Assembly: GCA_015061605.1 (NCBI GenBank)
Contig: SUWH01000003.1
Coordinates: 1 to 64,000, forward strand
DNA length: 64,000 nt
Direction of reading: 5' to 3'
Source of the DNA: Lentisphaerota bacterium
Lineage (GTDB): Bacteria > Verrucomicrobiota > Lentisphaeria > Victivallales > Victivallaceae
The position numbers and the translations under genes were made by a program. The notes below the pieces were generated by a model, which made no database searches, was not told the DNA's origin, and saw only the letters and a program-made list of their open reading frames with translations. Shown here piece after piece: positions 26,574 through 35,365 of the stretch (position 1 is its first letter; every line of letters starts with the position of its first letter).

Positions 26574-28262
26574 ATGATCGATATAAACAGTTCAGCATTG
26601 ATCGACCTGCTCAGAAGTGAGCGCGCTGCCGGTAATCCGGAGTTGATGCAGCATTTGAACGAGGTCGCAGAAGAGTGTGAAAGTTCCGGCAAGAGTGCAT
26701 TGGCGGTTGTGGAGAACTTCGGTTTGTTCACCCGGCAGGAGATGTTGGAACTTATGGCGGAAAACCTCGGTTCTTATGTCTGGAATCCCCGAAATCAGGA
26801 TATCGAACGCTATCTGATCGATCTTCTTGAGGTCAATACCGCCCGTACCAACGGTGTCATCCCGATCGCCGAGCAGGCGGGGGAACTTCATCTGGCGATG
26901 CGCCATCCTCTGGATTACCAGGTGATAGAATCTTTGCGTTTCATTCTCGGACGTCCGCTGTTGGCAGTGGTCTGCGATCCGGATGTTTTTGAAAACGAAC
27001 TTGACCGTTATTATCCGGCAAAAGAGGACTCCATTCAGGATATTATCTCTGAACTTGGAGAATATCAAATCGAGGAAGAGGATGTCCCGGATGAAGATAA
27101 GGCAAATGAAATGCCGATCATCAAATTCGTGGATGTTGTCATTCAGCAGGCGATCCGGGATAAGGCATCAGATATCCATTTTGAACCGTTTGAGAAGAAC
27201 TTCCGTATCCGTTACCGCGTGGACGGTGCGTTGTATGAAATGCCGCAGCCGCCGCGAAGTCTGGCAACTCCCGTTATAAGCCGTATCAAAATCATTTCCG
27301 GTTTGAATATTTCAGAACGCCGCCGCCCGCAGGACGGACGTATCCAGCTGCGCTATAACGGCCGTCCGGTCGACTTGCGTGTGTCATGTCTTCCCACCAG
27401 TCACGGCGAATCTGTGGTGCTCCGCGTGCTTGACCGTACTGTGGTGAACTTGCAGCTGGATTCTCTGGGTATCGGTGCCGATGTGTTGGAAAAACTTCGT
27501 GAAATCATCCAGTTGCCCAACGGTATTCTGTTGGTGACAGGTCCTACCGGTTCCGGTAAAACGACTACTCTTTATTCGGCATTGAGCGAGATCAACAAGA
27601 TCGAGGATAAGATCCTTACTGCAGAGGACCCGGTGGAATATGATATCGCCGGACTTATCCAGTGTCCCATCAATGATGCGGTCGGAATGACCTTCCAGAA
27701 AGCGCTGCGCGCCTTTTTGCGTCAGGACCCCGACCGGATCCTCGTCGGTGAGATCCGTGACTTTGAAACTGCGCAGATCGCTATTGAAGCTTCGCTTACC
27801 GGACACTTTGTGTTCAGTACGCTTCACACCAACGACGCCGCCAGTACCGTTACCCGTCTTATGGATATCGGTGTGGAACCGTTCCTTATCGCATCTTCAC
27901 TGGCAGGTGTGCTGGCGCAGCGTCTTATCCGTCGGGTCTGCCCCAACTGTAAGACATTCTACACGCCTACGGAAAATGACCTTGAGCGGCTCAATCTTGA
28001 ACCCGGTCAGGTCGGCGACCGTAAATTCTGTTACGGTAAGGGATGCGAAGTTTGCAACAATACCGGTTACAAGGGGCGGAAAGCCTTGACCGAACTCATG
28101 CTTATCAACGATGAACTCCGCGAAATGATCGCTAACAGTACTCCCGCCAATATCGTGCGTGACCGCGCGTGTGAACTCGGTATGAGAATGCTCCGTGAGG
28201 ATGGTCTGCAAGCGATTTTCAACGGCGAAACCACCGTGGACGAAGTGGTGAGATATACGTGA
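26574..28262 (+). CDS. PilB/GspE-type assembly ATPase, second copy
   Basis: A 562-residue paralogue of the preceding gene with the same layout: N-terminal MshEN-like region, SDIHFEPFEKNFRIRYRVDG, Walker A GPTGSGKTTT (about residue 323), GEIRDFETAQIAIEASLTG, STLHTNDAASTVTRL and a zinc site CPNC...CEVC. The catalytic motifs are intact in both copies, so neither is a pseudogene. Both keep the PilB/GspE-type Cys4 site, so this is not a PilT retraction ATPase. The N-terminal thirds differ strongly, suggesting different partners. Followed after 49 bases by PilC. Confidence 0.92.
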   Translation: MIDINSSALIDLLRSERAAGNPELMQHLNEVAEECESSGKSALAVVENFGLFTRQEMLELMAENLGSYVWNPRNQDIERYLIDLLEVNTARTNGVIPIAEQAGELHLAMRHPLDYQVIESLRFILGRPLLAVVCDPDVFENELDRYYPAKEDSIQDIISELGEYQIEEEDVPDEDKANEMPIIKFVDVVIQQAIRDKASDIHFEPFEKNFRIRYRVDGALYEMPQPPRSLATPVISRIKIISGLNISERRRPQDGRIQLRYNGRPVDLRVSCLPTSHGESVVLRVLDRTVVNLQLDSLGIGADVLEKLREIIQLPNGILLVTGPTGSGKTTTLYSALSEINKIEDKILTAEDPVEYDIAGLIQCPINDAVGMTFQKALRAFLRQDPDRILVGEIRDFETAQIAIEASLTGHFVFSTLHTNDAASTVTRLMDIGVEPFLIASSLAGVLAQRLIRRVCPNCKTFYTPTENDLERLNLEPGQVGDRKFCYGKGCEVCNNTGYKGRKALTELMLINDELREMIANSTPANIVRDRACELGMRMLREDGLQAIFNGETTVDEVVRYT

Positions 28263-28311
28263 TATGTATTTTATTTCAACAGTAAAACTGTTAGAGAAAG
28301 GATTTTAAGTT

Positions 28312-29556
28312 ATGCCGCAATTTATATACACCGCAATGGATGCAGCCGGCAAGGAGCAGAAGGGCAAAATAAATGCCGCTACTGAAGAAGCCGCAAAGGC
28401 GGAACTTAAGGGAAAAAAGCTTTATGTGACCTCGATCCGGGTTCAGGTGGAAACCAAAAAGAGCAAAGGAGCAAAGAAAAAAGGCGGTCTCAATGTCAAC
28501 CTCGGACCGATGGTTATCAATCGTAAAGATTTGACCGTGGTGACCCGGCAGTTGGCAATTCTTCTCGGCGCCGGTCTGCCGCTTATCCGTTCTTTGCGGA
28601 CTCTTGAGAAACAGGCGCAGAACCCTGCGGTGCAGGGCGTTCTCGGTAAAACATGCGAAATCGTTGAAGGCGGTGCAACGTTTGCCGAAGCATTGTCCCA
28701 GAGTCCGAAGTCGTTTGATAAACTTTATTTGAACATGATCCGCGCCGGAGAGGCTTCCGGTGCGATGGAGGTCATTCTCGACCGTCTGGCAAACTTTATG
28801 GAATCGGCGGCCCGTATCGCCGGGAAAGTCAAATCCGCCTTGATTTATCCGTGTGTGATTTTGTTCATTGCGCTGTTGGCATTGGTCGGTTTGATGATCT
28901 TCATCGTTCCGAGCTTCAGTAAAATTTTTGACGATCTGCTGGAAGGTGAGCCTTTGCCCGGTATCACCCAGTTTTTGATCAATACGAGTAATACGATGAT
29001 GAACCAGTGGTGGTGGTATGTCGTCGGTATTGTCACTATTATTGTGGTTTTCAAGATAGTTGTTAAAATCCCGCAGGGTAAATATGCGGTTGACTTCTGC
29101 AAATACCGGATGCCGCTTTTTGGTCCGATCATTTCCAAAACTGCGATTTCCCGGTTCAGCCGTACGCTCGGTACTCTGATGAGTTCCGGTGTGCCGGTGT
29201 TGAGTGCGCTTCAGATCGTTAAAGACACCAGCGGTAATGAAGTGGTTGCCAACGGTGTTCAGCAGGTTTATGAAGCGGTCAAAGAGGGAGAGGGGATCGC
29301 TGTCCCGCTCGGCAAAACCAAAATTTTCCCTGAAATGGTGATAAGTATGGTCGAAGTCGGAGAGGAAACCGGTAAACTTCCTGAAATGCTTGATAAGATC
29401 GCCGATACCTACGAGGAAGAGGTCAACAACGCCGTGAGCGCATTGACTTCACTTATTGAACCGATCATGATCGTCGGTTTGGCAGGTATGGTCGGTACCA
29501 TCGTTATCGCATTGTTCCTCCCCTTGACCAAGATCATCGAAAAGATGTCCGGTTAG
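28312..29556 (+). CDS. PilC/GspF-type inner-membrane platform protein
   Basis: A 414-residue inner-membrane protein that forms the platform on which PilB/GspE ATPases assemble pilins. The N-terminus PQFIYTAMDAAGKEQKGKI is the classic PilC/GspF start. Two T2SSF domains follow (about 80-200, with VVTRQLAILLGAGLPLIRSL; about 280-405, with RFSRTLGTLMSSGVPVLSAL), each leading into membrane segments near 180-205, 230-250 and 385-405. Normal length. AAGGA lies ten bases before the ATG. With the two ATPases upstream it makes the core of a pilus or type II-like system; no peptidase, secretin or major pilin lies nearby. Confidence 0.93.
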   Translation: MPQFIYTAMDAAGKEQKGKINAATEEAAKAELKGKKLYVTSIRVQVETKKSKGAKKKGGLNVNLGPMVINRKDLTVVTRQLAILLGAGLPLIRSLRTLEKQAQNPAVQGVLGKTCEIVEGGATFAEALSQSPKSFDKLYLNMIRAGEASGAMEVILDRLANFMESAARIAGKVKSALIYPCVILFIALLALVGLMIFIVPSFSKIFDDLLEGEPLPGITQFLINTSNTMMNQWWWYVVGIVTIIVVFKIVVKIPQGKYAVDFCKYRMPLFGPIISKTAISRFSRTLGTLMSSGVPVLSALQIVKDTSGNEVVANGVQQVYEAVKEGEGIAVPLGKTKIFPEMVISMVEVGEETGKLPEMLDKIADTYEEEVNNAVSALTSLIEPIMIVGLAGMVGTIVIALFLPLTKIIEKMSG

Positions 29557-29561
29557 TCCTT

Positions 29562-30254
29562 ATGTTTCAAATTCTGGATATCGGAAACACTCACAGTCGC
29601 ATCGCGCTCTGGGATAACGGGAAATTTATTTCGATCAAAGTGGTGGATACCGCCGCTTTGGATTGTTGTGAATTTTCTTCCATCCCGACTGTTGCTGCGT
29701 GTGTCAGTGCTGAAGTACGCAAAAAACTGGAACATTGCGGCATAAAATTTATTTCTGCGTTGAATCAGCAGTCTGAAGTTGATTTTTCTCCGGTCGATCG
29801 TTCCACTTTAGGTGCCGACCGGGTGGCTAATGCCGCCGCGCTGGCTGAATTTTATCCATTGCCAGGAGCTGTTATTGATTGCGGCACAGCTGTTACCTTG
29901 GAGCTGGTTGATGAAAATAAACGTTTTGTCGGCGGGGCGATAGCCCCGGGACGGGCGTTGATGCGTTCCAGTCTGGCGCGCGGAACCAGTCTGCTTCCGG
30001 AAAGCGGATTGCTGGATGCGCTTCCAGATAAACCCGGACGCAACACCATTGATGCCATCGGGTTCGGAGTCGGGTGCGGGGCCAAGGGCATTGTGCGTGA
30101 GCTTGCCGAAGCTGCCAAAAAGCACTTGAATATCAAAACATTGATATTGACTGGCGGAGATGCGGAGTTTTTCCGTCCGGTGCTGCCGGATGCCATTGTT
30201 CCGGGAATCGAATTTACCCTCCATGGGGTGCGTCTTGCCGCAGGGGTCAAATAG
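29562..30254 (+). CDS. coaX: Type III pantothenate kinase
   Basis: A 230-residue enzyme of the ASKHA fold that phosphorylates pantothenate in the first step of CoA synthesis. The P-loop-like motif DIGNT is at residues 6-10. Further family marks are LGADRVANAAAL, VIDCGTAVTLELVD (phosphate/Asp motif), GGAIAPGRALMRSSL and LILTGGDA. Slightly shorter than usual (about 250) but with all motifs. It starts five bases after the pilC stop and is followed by an intergenic repeat. Confidence 0.92.
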   Translation: MFQILDIGNTHSRIALWDNGKFISIKVVDTAALDCCEFSSIPTVAACVSAEVRKKLEHCGIKFISALNQQSEVDFSPVDRSTLGADRVANAAALAEFYPLPGAVIDCGTAVTLELVDENKRFVGGAIAPGRALMRSSLARGTSLLPESGLLDALPDKPGRNTIDAIGFGVGCGAKGIVRELAEAAKKHLNIKTLILTGGDAEFFRPVLPDAIVPGIEFTLHGVRLAAGVK

Positions 30255-30267
30255 GGCAGGGCAGCAG

Positions 30268-30323
30268 CTGGCGCATGGCCAGAGTGCCACATGGAGCGAT
30301 GTCGTCTGACGGACGGTAACGGA
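30268..30323. repeat. Intergenic repeat A, copy 1
   Basis: 56 bases that recur at 49350-49405 with six mismatches and no gaps (about 89% identity by direct comparison). It lies 13 bases after the coaX stop. The rest of the gap to 30427 has only a 6-base inverted repeat (30392-30397 with 30408-30413) and no convincing gene. Confidence 0.8.
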
Positions 30324-30427
30324 CAACAGCCGCCCATTGTCTTTATGTCTGCGAGTGTTGCTTGGCGCGCATCCAACCAGTCCGATCACGTCCGACTCAA
30401 CGCACCAAGTCGGTCAATTTGCGTTAC

Positions 30428-30464
30428 AAAAAAAAAGACACCCGAAATAACGGATGTCTTTTTT
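30428..30464 (-). terminator. Intrinsic terminator of rpsU
   Basis: On the minus strand an 8-base stem (30458-30451 with 30444-30437, one G-T wobble that would be a C-A mismatch on the other strand) extended by A/T pairs, 6-base loop, followed by nine T. Confidence 0.8.
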
Positions 30465-30479
30465 CTGCACTCATGCAAA

Positions 30480-30653
30480 TCAGTGACGACGCTGTTTGGC
30501 TTCACGACGTTTGATTTCGCTCGGTTTCTCATAGTGGCGGCGGTTGCGCAGCTCTTTGAGGGTGCCTTCTTTGTCGAGTTTTTTCTTCAACCGGCGCAAT
30601 GCACGGTCGATGACCTCGCCTTTCTTTACGCGAACTTCGGTATCCATTGACAT
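30480..30653 (-). CDS. rpsU: Ribosomal protein bS21
   Basis: A 57-residue protein that is easy to miss for its size. It reads [20 protein letters not shown] and continues with [19 protein letters not shown], then [18 protein letters not shown], the canonical bS21 pattern (basic, YEKPS..RR). bS21 sits on the 30S platform and aids initiation complex formation. An AAGGGGG ribosome binding site lies three bases before the first ATG (30653) and nine before the second (30647), so either may be used. It has its own promoter (30699-30726) and terminator, so it is monocistronic. Confidence 0.95.
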   Translation of the reverse strand: MSMDTEVRVKKGEVIDRALRRLKKKLDKEGTLKELRNRRHYEKPSEIKRREAKQRRH

Positions 30654-30698
30654 TCACCCCCTTTCAGAGCATTAGAGTTTACAATTGCATATCTCCTT

Positions 30699-30726
30699 AA
30701 TATATCACAGAACGGCAACTTTTCAA
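30699..30726 (-). promoter_or_regulatory. Promoter of rpsU
   Basis: On the minus strand TTGAAA (30726-30721), 16 bases, TATATT (30704-30699); about 46 bases of leader before the ATG. Confidence 0.65.
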
Positions 30727-30769
30727 GTGGTTTCTATTGCAAAATAGTATATTTTCTGAAGAAAAAGGG

Positions 30770-30797
30770 TTGTAAAAAATTTTTCAGGAGGTATATT
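30770..30797 (+). promoter_or_regulatory. Promoter for the CE7-type esterase
   Basis: TTGTAA (30770-30775), 16 bases, TATATT (30792-30797). A strong AAAGGAG follows at 30812-30818, seven bases before the ATG. Confidence 0.6.
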
Positions 30798-30825
30798 ATC
30801 CCCAAATACTTAAAGGAGATTTTAC

Positions 30826-32184
30826 ATGAAAAAGTGCTTTTTTGCAACACTGCTGTCTGTGTTTGCCCTGATCGCCGCCGCTGCTGAATATGAAATGGTA
30901 TTTGAAAGCAGTAAACCCGGTTCGATCTTTAATTGCGGCGAAGATATGACTTTTACCGCACAACTGCTGATAAATGGCAAAGTTGCAGAAAACTCGGTGG
31001 TGGAATATGTTCTTTATCACAACGGACAAAAGGTCAGAGAGGGTAAACAGCAGATTTCAGAAAAGCAGCTCACTGTTACCACCAAACTCGATAAACCCGG
31101 CTGGGCGCATATCTACTGTACCTTCAAAGATGCCAGAGGAAAAGTTTACCGCCGCCCGGTACTGTGGCGCGGCAAAAAAGAGATGCGCAACGTTTCCGGC
31201 GGTATCGGCGGTATGGTCGAACCGCATAAAATCGACATCGCCATCAAAGAACCGGCGGACTTCGATGAATTCTGGGGCAATATCAGAAAAAATGTGCTCG
31301 CCCAGCCGATCAAAGAATTGGAAAAAATCGACATTACCCCGGCAGAACAGAAAAAGAATTTCGTCGTTTATGACATGAAGGTCAACTGCATTTCCAACCG
31401 TCCGGTTTCAGGTTATCTGGTCATTCCAAAAAATGCCCAACCGAAATCTCTTCCGGCGATAGTCTCATTTCATGGAGCCGGATTCCGCAGTTCGGCGATG
31501 CAGTTCGGTTATGCCGGTAAAGGCATGATCGCTTTTGATGTCAACGCCCACGGTATTCCCAACGGAAAAAGCAAGGAATTTTATCTGGATATCCGCAAGC
31601 AGATCGGCAAAGAGTGCGGCGGACGCTACAATCACTCCGGTAAAGAAGACCGCGAAAAATATTTCTACAAAAATGTTTATATGCGGGTTATACGTGCTTT
31701 GCAGTATGTCAAATCACTTCCGGAATGGGATGGCGAAAATCTGATCATCGTCGGCGGCAGTCAGGGTGGTGCGCAGGCGATCGTTGCCGCCGCACTTGAT
31801 CCGGATGTGACCTTGTGCCGTGCGATGGTTCCGGCAATGAGCGACCACTCCGGCTGCTTTGCCGGCCGTCAGAGCGGCTGGCCCCGGGTCTATCAGGATT
31901 TGAAAGACAAAGCTGAAGTGGAAAAAGCGGTCAAAACCATGGCTTATTACGATGATGTTTTCTTCGGCCGCCGGATCAAATGTCCGATCTACACCTGTAC
32001 CGGATTTATTGATACGGTCTGTTCTCCGACCAGTGTTTATGCGTTCTACAATAATCTGCCAGCAACGACATTCAAATCAATGACCACGACGCCGACGGCA
32101 CCGCATACTGCCAAAGAAAAATATTTCAGCAAGGCTTTGGATGACTATCTTGCCGGAATAAAAAAGCAAAAGGCAGCGAAATAA
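30826..32184 (+). CDS. Secreted acetyl-xylan-esterase-like hydrolase (CE7/AXE1 type)
   Basis: A 452-residue protein with a signal peptide (MKKCFFATLLSVFALIAAAA). Residues 20-125 form an extra beta-rich domain; residues 145-445 are an alpha/beta hydrolase of the acetyl xylan esterase (AXE1, CE7) type. Visible: DFDEFWGN near the domain start, GYLVIPKNA, VSFHGAG (oxyanion region), nucleophile elbow GGSQGG with Ser, the acid in GFIDTVCSPTS and the base in APHTA. CE7 enzymes remove acetyl groups from xylo-oligosaccharides and cephalosporins. Export and the extra N-terminal domain suggest work on extracellular polysaccharide. It has its own promoter and precedes the zinc-ribbon membrane protein by 40 bases. 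Confidence 0.85.
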   Translation: MKKCFFATLLSVFALIAAAAEYEMVFESSKPGSIFNCGEDMTFTAQLLINGKVAENSVVEYVLYHNGQKVREGKQQISEKQLTVTTKLDKPGWAHIYCTFKDARGKVYRRPVLWRGKKEMRNVSGGIGGMVEPHKIDIAIKEPADFDEFWGNIRKNVLAQPIKELEKIDITPAEQKKNFVVYDMKVNCISNRPVSGYLVIPKNAQPKSLPAIVSFHGAGFRSSAMQFGYAGKGMIAFDVNAHGIPNGKSKEFYLDIRKQIGKECGGRYNHSGKEDREKYFYKNVYMRVIRALQYVKSLPEWDGENLIIVGGSQGGAQAIVAAALDPDVTLCRAMVPAMSDHSGCFAGRQSGWPRVYQDLKDKAEVEKAVKTMAYYDDVFFGRRIKCPIYTCTGFIDTVCSPTSVYAFYNNLPATTFKSMTTTPTAPHTAKEKYFSKALDDYLAGIKKQKAAK

Positions 32185-32224
32185 AACAACTGCAGAATAT
32201 CTCAACGCGATAAAGGTGGGAAGA

Positions 32225-33655
32225 ATGACACATTCAGAATTTGTAAAGAAAGTTCGTCTGCTGAAACTTATTGATTTCAAATTCTGGTGCATGCTGATCG
32301 TTTTCGGAGCTTATGCTCTCGGTTTTATTTTTCAGATTGAGGGTAAAGCGGTAGAGTTGTTATTGTATATACCGATGATTTTTTTGCTTGAAGCGGCGGT
32401 CAACGGCAAAAATTTTTGTTGTCCGCATTGCAAAACACCATTTAAACTGCGCCATGCCGGATTGATCATTGCCACCGGCCGATGTTATTGCTGCAATAAT
32501 AAACTTTTTGAACTTCCGCCCGCTTCGGCTCCGGTCTTTGACCGTATGGAATTCATTGCATTTCATCGCCGTAAACTGCCGTGGAAAAATATTTTTGCCG
32601 CAATCATTATCACTTTTGTAATAACAAATTGCGGAATGATTATCGCCATTCCGGAAATGGTACGGCTTCATCCGTTGATCCTGGATTTGTTTTTGATTTG
32701 GGAACATCTGCATATCGAACTTGCCGGAGTGGTATTTTTGTTTTTTGCTTTGTTTTACGCCGGATCGCGGATTTTTTCTTCCGGCGGCAGATTTGCCGTC
32801 TGTCCGCATTGCCGGGGGAAACTGGATGGCATTTTGCCTCAAATCGCGATCGCCTCCGGGCGGTGCGGTCATTGCGGGAAAACGTTGTTATTCACTCAAA
32901 GTACAATGCCGGAAAATCTCTTTTGCCGGGAATCAAAAAGTGAGCGTTTCCCCGCAGAATTTCATTGGTTCTTTCAGCCGTGGATCGCGCTGATTATACT
33001 GGGATTTTATCTGGCGGCATCAGCAAATGGTGATTTGCTTATACCATTACTCATAACTGCCGCAGATCTGATGTTTCTGGCTTATCTTGCGCTACCGCCC
33101 CGGTGCAATCATAAGCGGATCGACCGGATCATCCAGCGTACCGGATGTTGCGGGATTTGCGGCGAAAATCTTGTGAATAATAAAAGTTTATTCTTTTTTC
33201 CGGAGGGAGACGGAATTTTTATTCCGGCTTGTGACCGGGGAAACAGCGGTAAATTGATGTTGACGGTATGGCTCTTTATATTGCTGATTTTCATCGCTAT
33301 CGGCGGAAAAGTCTTGCTGGATGGCGGCGGAATGCGGGCATTGGCGGCTCCGGTCATTCCGGCGATATTGTTGACATTGTATGTTATTGGACGGAAAAAG
33401 AATATTCCGGTATACGGTATCGGGCTGAATGTAGATCATATAACGTTGATGAGCCGTGAAAAAATCCTTATAAAACACTCTGATATAATAAGTGTGAAAA
33501 AATCTTTTTATACCGGAAATGATAAAAAAACTGCCGTTACAGTTTATACGGTCAAAACGGCGCAAAGGTGCTATAATTTGAAAGATTCCGCTTTTACCGA
33601 TCCGGAACAGTTCTGTCAGTATATGGATAATCTGGCTGCTCCGGAAAAAGAGTGA
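32225..33655 (+). CDS. Membrane protein with three zinc-ribbon-like motifs
   Basis: A 476-residue protein alternating hydrophobic segments (about 20-40, 45-62, 125-150, 165-190, 255-300, 345-385) with cysteine motifs: CCPHCKTPFK...GRCYCCNNKLF, CPHCRGKLD...GRCGHCGKTLL, and a weaker third, CNHK...GCCGICGENLV. Each has the form CxxC-about 15-GRCxxC, as if one module had been repeated. The C-terminal 90 residues look like a PH-like soluble domain (HITLMSREKILIKHSDI). The start is the ATG at 32225, with AAAGGTGGG just upstream; an in-frame GTG at 32216 lies within that site. I do not recognise the family. It nearly touches the convergent rluD gene. Confidence 0.65.
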   Translation: MTHSEFVKKVRLLKLIDFKFWCMLIVFGAYALGFIFQIEGKAVELLLYIPMIFLLEAAVNGKNFCCPHCKTPFKLRHAGLIIATGRCYCCNNKLFELPPASAPVFDRMEFIAFHRRKLPWKNIFAAIIITFVITNCGMIIAIPEMVRLHPLILDLFLIWEHLHIELAGVVFLFFALFYAGSRIFSSGGRFAVCPHCRGKLDGILPQIAIASGRCGHCGKTLLFTQSTMPENLFCRESKSERFPAEFHWFFQPWIALIILGFYLAASANGDLLIPLLITAADLMFLAYLALPPRCNHKRIDRIIQRTGCCGICGENLVNNKSLFFFPEGDGIFIPACDRGNSGKLMLTVWLFILLIFIAIGGKVLLDGGGMRALAAPVIPAILLTLYVIGRKKNIPVYGIGLNVDHITLMSREKILIKHSDIISVKKSFYTGNDKKTAVTVYTVKTAQRCYNLKDSAFTDPEQFCQYMDNLAAPEKE

Positions 33656-33656
33656 C

Positions 33657-34607
33657 TCATTGTTTTATTTTTACATTGAGTTTGGTGAGAATGTTTCTCA
33701 TATCTTCCGGTACCGGGGCGGTGAATTCCATGATTTCACCGCTTGCCGGATGGGGCAGGGAGAGTTTCCAGGCATGAAGCTGCTGTCTTGTCACCCCGGG
33801 AAATCCGGTATTGCTCCCGTAAAGTTCATCACCTGCCACCGGCAGGCCGATACTGGACATGTGGACTCTTATCTGATGAGTTCTTCCGGTTGCGATATTG
33901 ACCTTTGCCAGTGCCAACGGAAGTTTATCCACCGTCTGCGCGGTAACGATTTGGTAACTGGTTACCGCTTCTTTGCCGTTGCGGTCAACGATCGCCATTT
34001 TCTGCCGGTTCACCGGATGCCGCCCGATAAGTGTGGTCAAGGTACCGGAGTTTTCCTGCGGGACCCCCCGGCAGATCGCAAGGTAACACTTTTTTGCGGT
34101 ATGGTCGGCAAAAGCTCTGCCCAGTTTGAACATCGCTTCAGGAGTTTTGGCAATGACCAGACAGCCGCTGGTATCTTTATCCAGACGGTGGACGATGCCC
34201 GGTCTGCCGTCGGAATCCGGAAAGAGTTTTTCCATCCCCGGATAACGCCCCAGAAGCGCATTGACCACAGTTCCCTGATGATTCCCTGCGCCGGGATGGA
34301 CGACCACACCGGCAGGCTTGTTGATGACAAGAAGTGAATTATCTTCAAAAAGTATTTCAAACTCAAAATCTTCGGCGGCAAGTTCCGGCGTTTGAACTTC
34401 CGGAATCAGAACAGTCAATTGGTTGCCGGTTTTCAAAATCGTACGGGGCAGGGCGGTCGTTTTGCCATTGATCGCCACTTTGCCATCTTTGATCAGCTTC
34501 TGAAGATAAGCTCTTGATGAGTCCGGGATCAGCTTCGCCAACACCGCATCCAGCCGGCAGTCGGCAAATGTTCCGTCGATGGTAAATTCAAGCTGCCGGT
34601 TCATCAT
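33657..34607 (-). CDS. 23S rRNA pseudouridine synthase, RluD/RluC family
   Basis: A 316-residue RNA pseudouridine synthase. An N-terminal S4 domain (about 10-60, RAYLQKLIKDGKVAINGK) precedes the catalytic domain with the signature GIVHRLDKDTSGCLVIAKT (catalytic Asp), NKPAGVVVHPG and ATGRTHQIRVHMSSIGLPVAGDELYG. The presence of the S4 domain and the closeness to lgt point to RluD, which modifies helix 69, but RluC is not excluded. The start at 34607 lies within the last 20 bases of lgt; ATGATG gives two candidate starts. It is the distal gene of the DUF368-lgt-rluD operon. Confidence 0.9.
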   Translation of the reverse strand: MMNRQLEFTIDGTFADCRLDAVLAKLIPDSSRAYLQKLIKDGKVAINGKTTALPRTILKTGNQLTVLIPEVQTPELAAEDFEFEILFEDNSLLVINKPAGVVVHPGAGNHQGTVVNALLGRYPGMEKLFPDSDGRPGIVHRLDKDTSGCLVIAKTPEAMFKLGRAFADHTAKKCYLAICRGVPQENSGTLTTLIGRHPVNRQKMAIVDRNGKEAVTSYQIVTAQTVDKLPLALAKVNIATGRTHQIRVHMSSIGLPVAGDELYGSNTGFPGVTRQQLHAWKLSLPHPASGEIMEFTAPVPEDMRNILTKLNVKIKQ

Positions 34608-35355
34608 GTTTCCGGGCAAAGTGGTAAAGCAGGATCGCGCCGCCAGTGCACAGAAGAATTCCGATCCATTGCGCCGGAGTCAATCCGGCATACAAGACAT
34701 TGTCGCCGCGCAGAGTTTCGTTGAAAAAGCGTATCACCCCGTAGATGATGAGGTAGACCGAAATGACGATACCGCGCTTCGTTTTACGCAGAAGCCAGCA
34801 GAAAAAGGCGCAAAGCAGAAAATTTTCTCCGGCTTCCAGGAGCTGAACCGGATGCAGCGGCAAAGTGCCTGCAGACATTTCCAAAACGCTCCCCGCCGGA
34901 GCTTTTATACCCCACCACGCATCGGTAGCACGGCCGTAGCAGCAGCCGTTGAGAAAACAGCCGATACGTCCGAGCCCGTGTGCCGCGGTCAGTGCCGGAA
35001 CGAAAAAATCCAGTATCCGGATTATATCCAGTTTCTTTTTCCAACTGTACAGGACCACGCTGAAAAACGCCAGCAGAAATCCGCCGTAAAAGACCAGTCC
35101 GCCCTGATCGATGCGGATGATGCTCCACAAATCATCGCGGTAATAGTGAAAAAACTGAACGACGTAAAAAATCCGCGCTCCGAGTACACCGGTGATCATC
35201 GCCAGAAAGAGCAGTGTCGAACACTGATCTTTGGAAACATTGGCAAAACGGCGGTTGAATTCCAGCAAAAACATCGCAACGATAAAACCCAGTGCCGCCA
35301 TTACTCCATACCAGCGGATGGTCAATGCCCCGATTTGAAAAGCGATTGGATCCAT
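34588..35355 (-). CDS. lgt: Prolipoprotein diacylglyceryl transferase
   Basis: A 255-residue inner-membrane enzyme with about seven membrane segments that transfers diacylglyceryl from phosphatidylglycerol to the lipobox cysteine of preprolipoproteins. The signature HGLGRIGCFLNGCCYG (residues about 126-141) is complete, and IRWYGVMAALGF, FYGGFLLAF, PLHPVQLLEA and RFFNETLRGDN are the other conserved blocks. It serves lipoproteins such as those at 1-806 and 37747-38841. It lies 10 bases after the DUF368 gene and overlaps the rluD start. Confidence 0.95.
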   Translation of the reverse strand: MDPIAFQIGALTIRWYGVMAALGFIVAMFLLEFNRRFANVSKDQCSTLLFLAMITGVLGARIFYVVQFFHYYRDDLWSIIRIDQGGLVFYGGFLLAFFSVVLYSWKKKLDIIRILDFFVPALTAAHGLGRIGCFLNGCCYGRATDAWWGIKAPAGSVLEMSAGTLPLHPVQLLEAGENFLLCAFFCWLLRKTKRGIVISVYLIIYGVIRFFNETLRGDNVLYAGLTPAQWIGILLCTGGAILLYHFARKHDEPAA

Positions 35356-35365
35356 AATATTTTCC

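Noticed and set aside
25297-26598. 433-residue minus-strand open frame
   Set aside because: It is antisense to the first PilB-type ATPase, whose Walker and zinc motifs fix the true strand.
30291-30650. Plus-strand open frame across the coaX-rpsU gap
   Set aside because: It runs antisense through rpsU and the repeat; it has no ribosome binding site.
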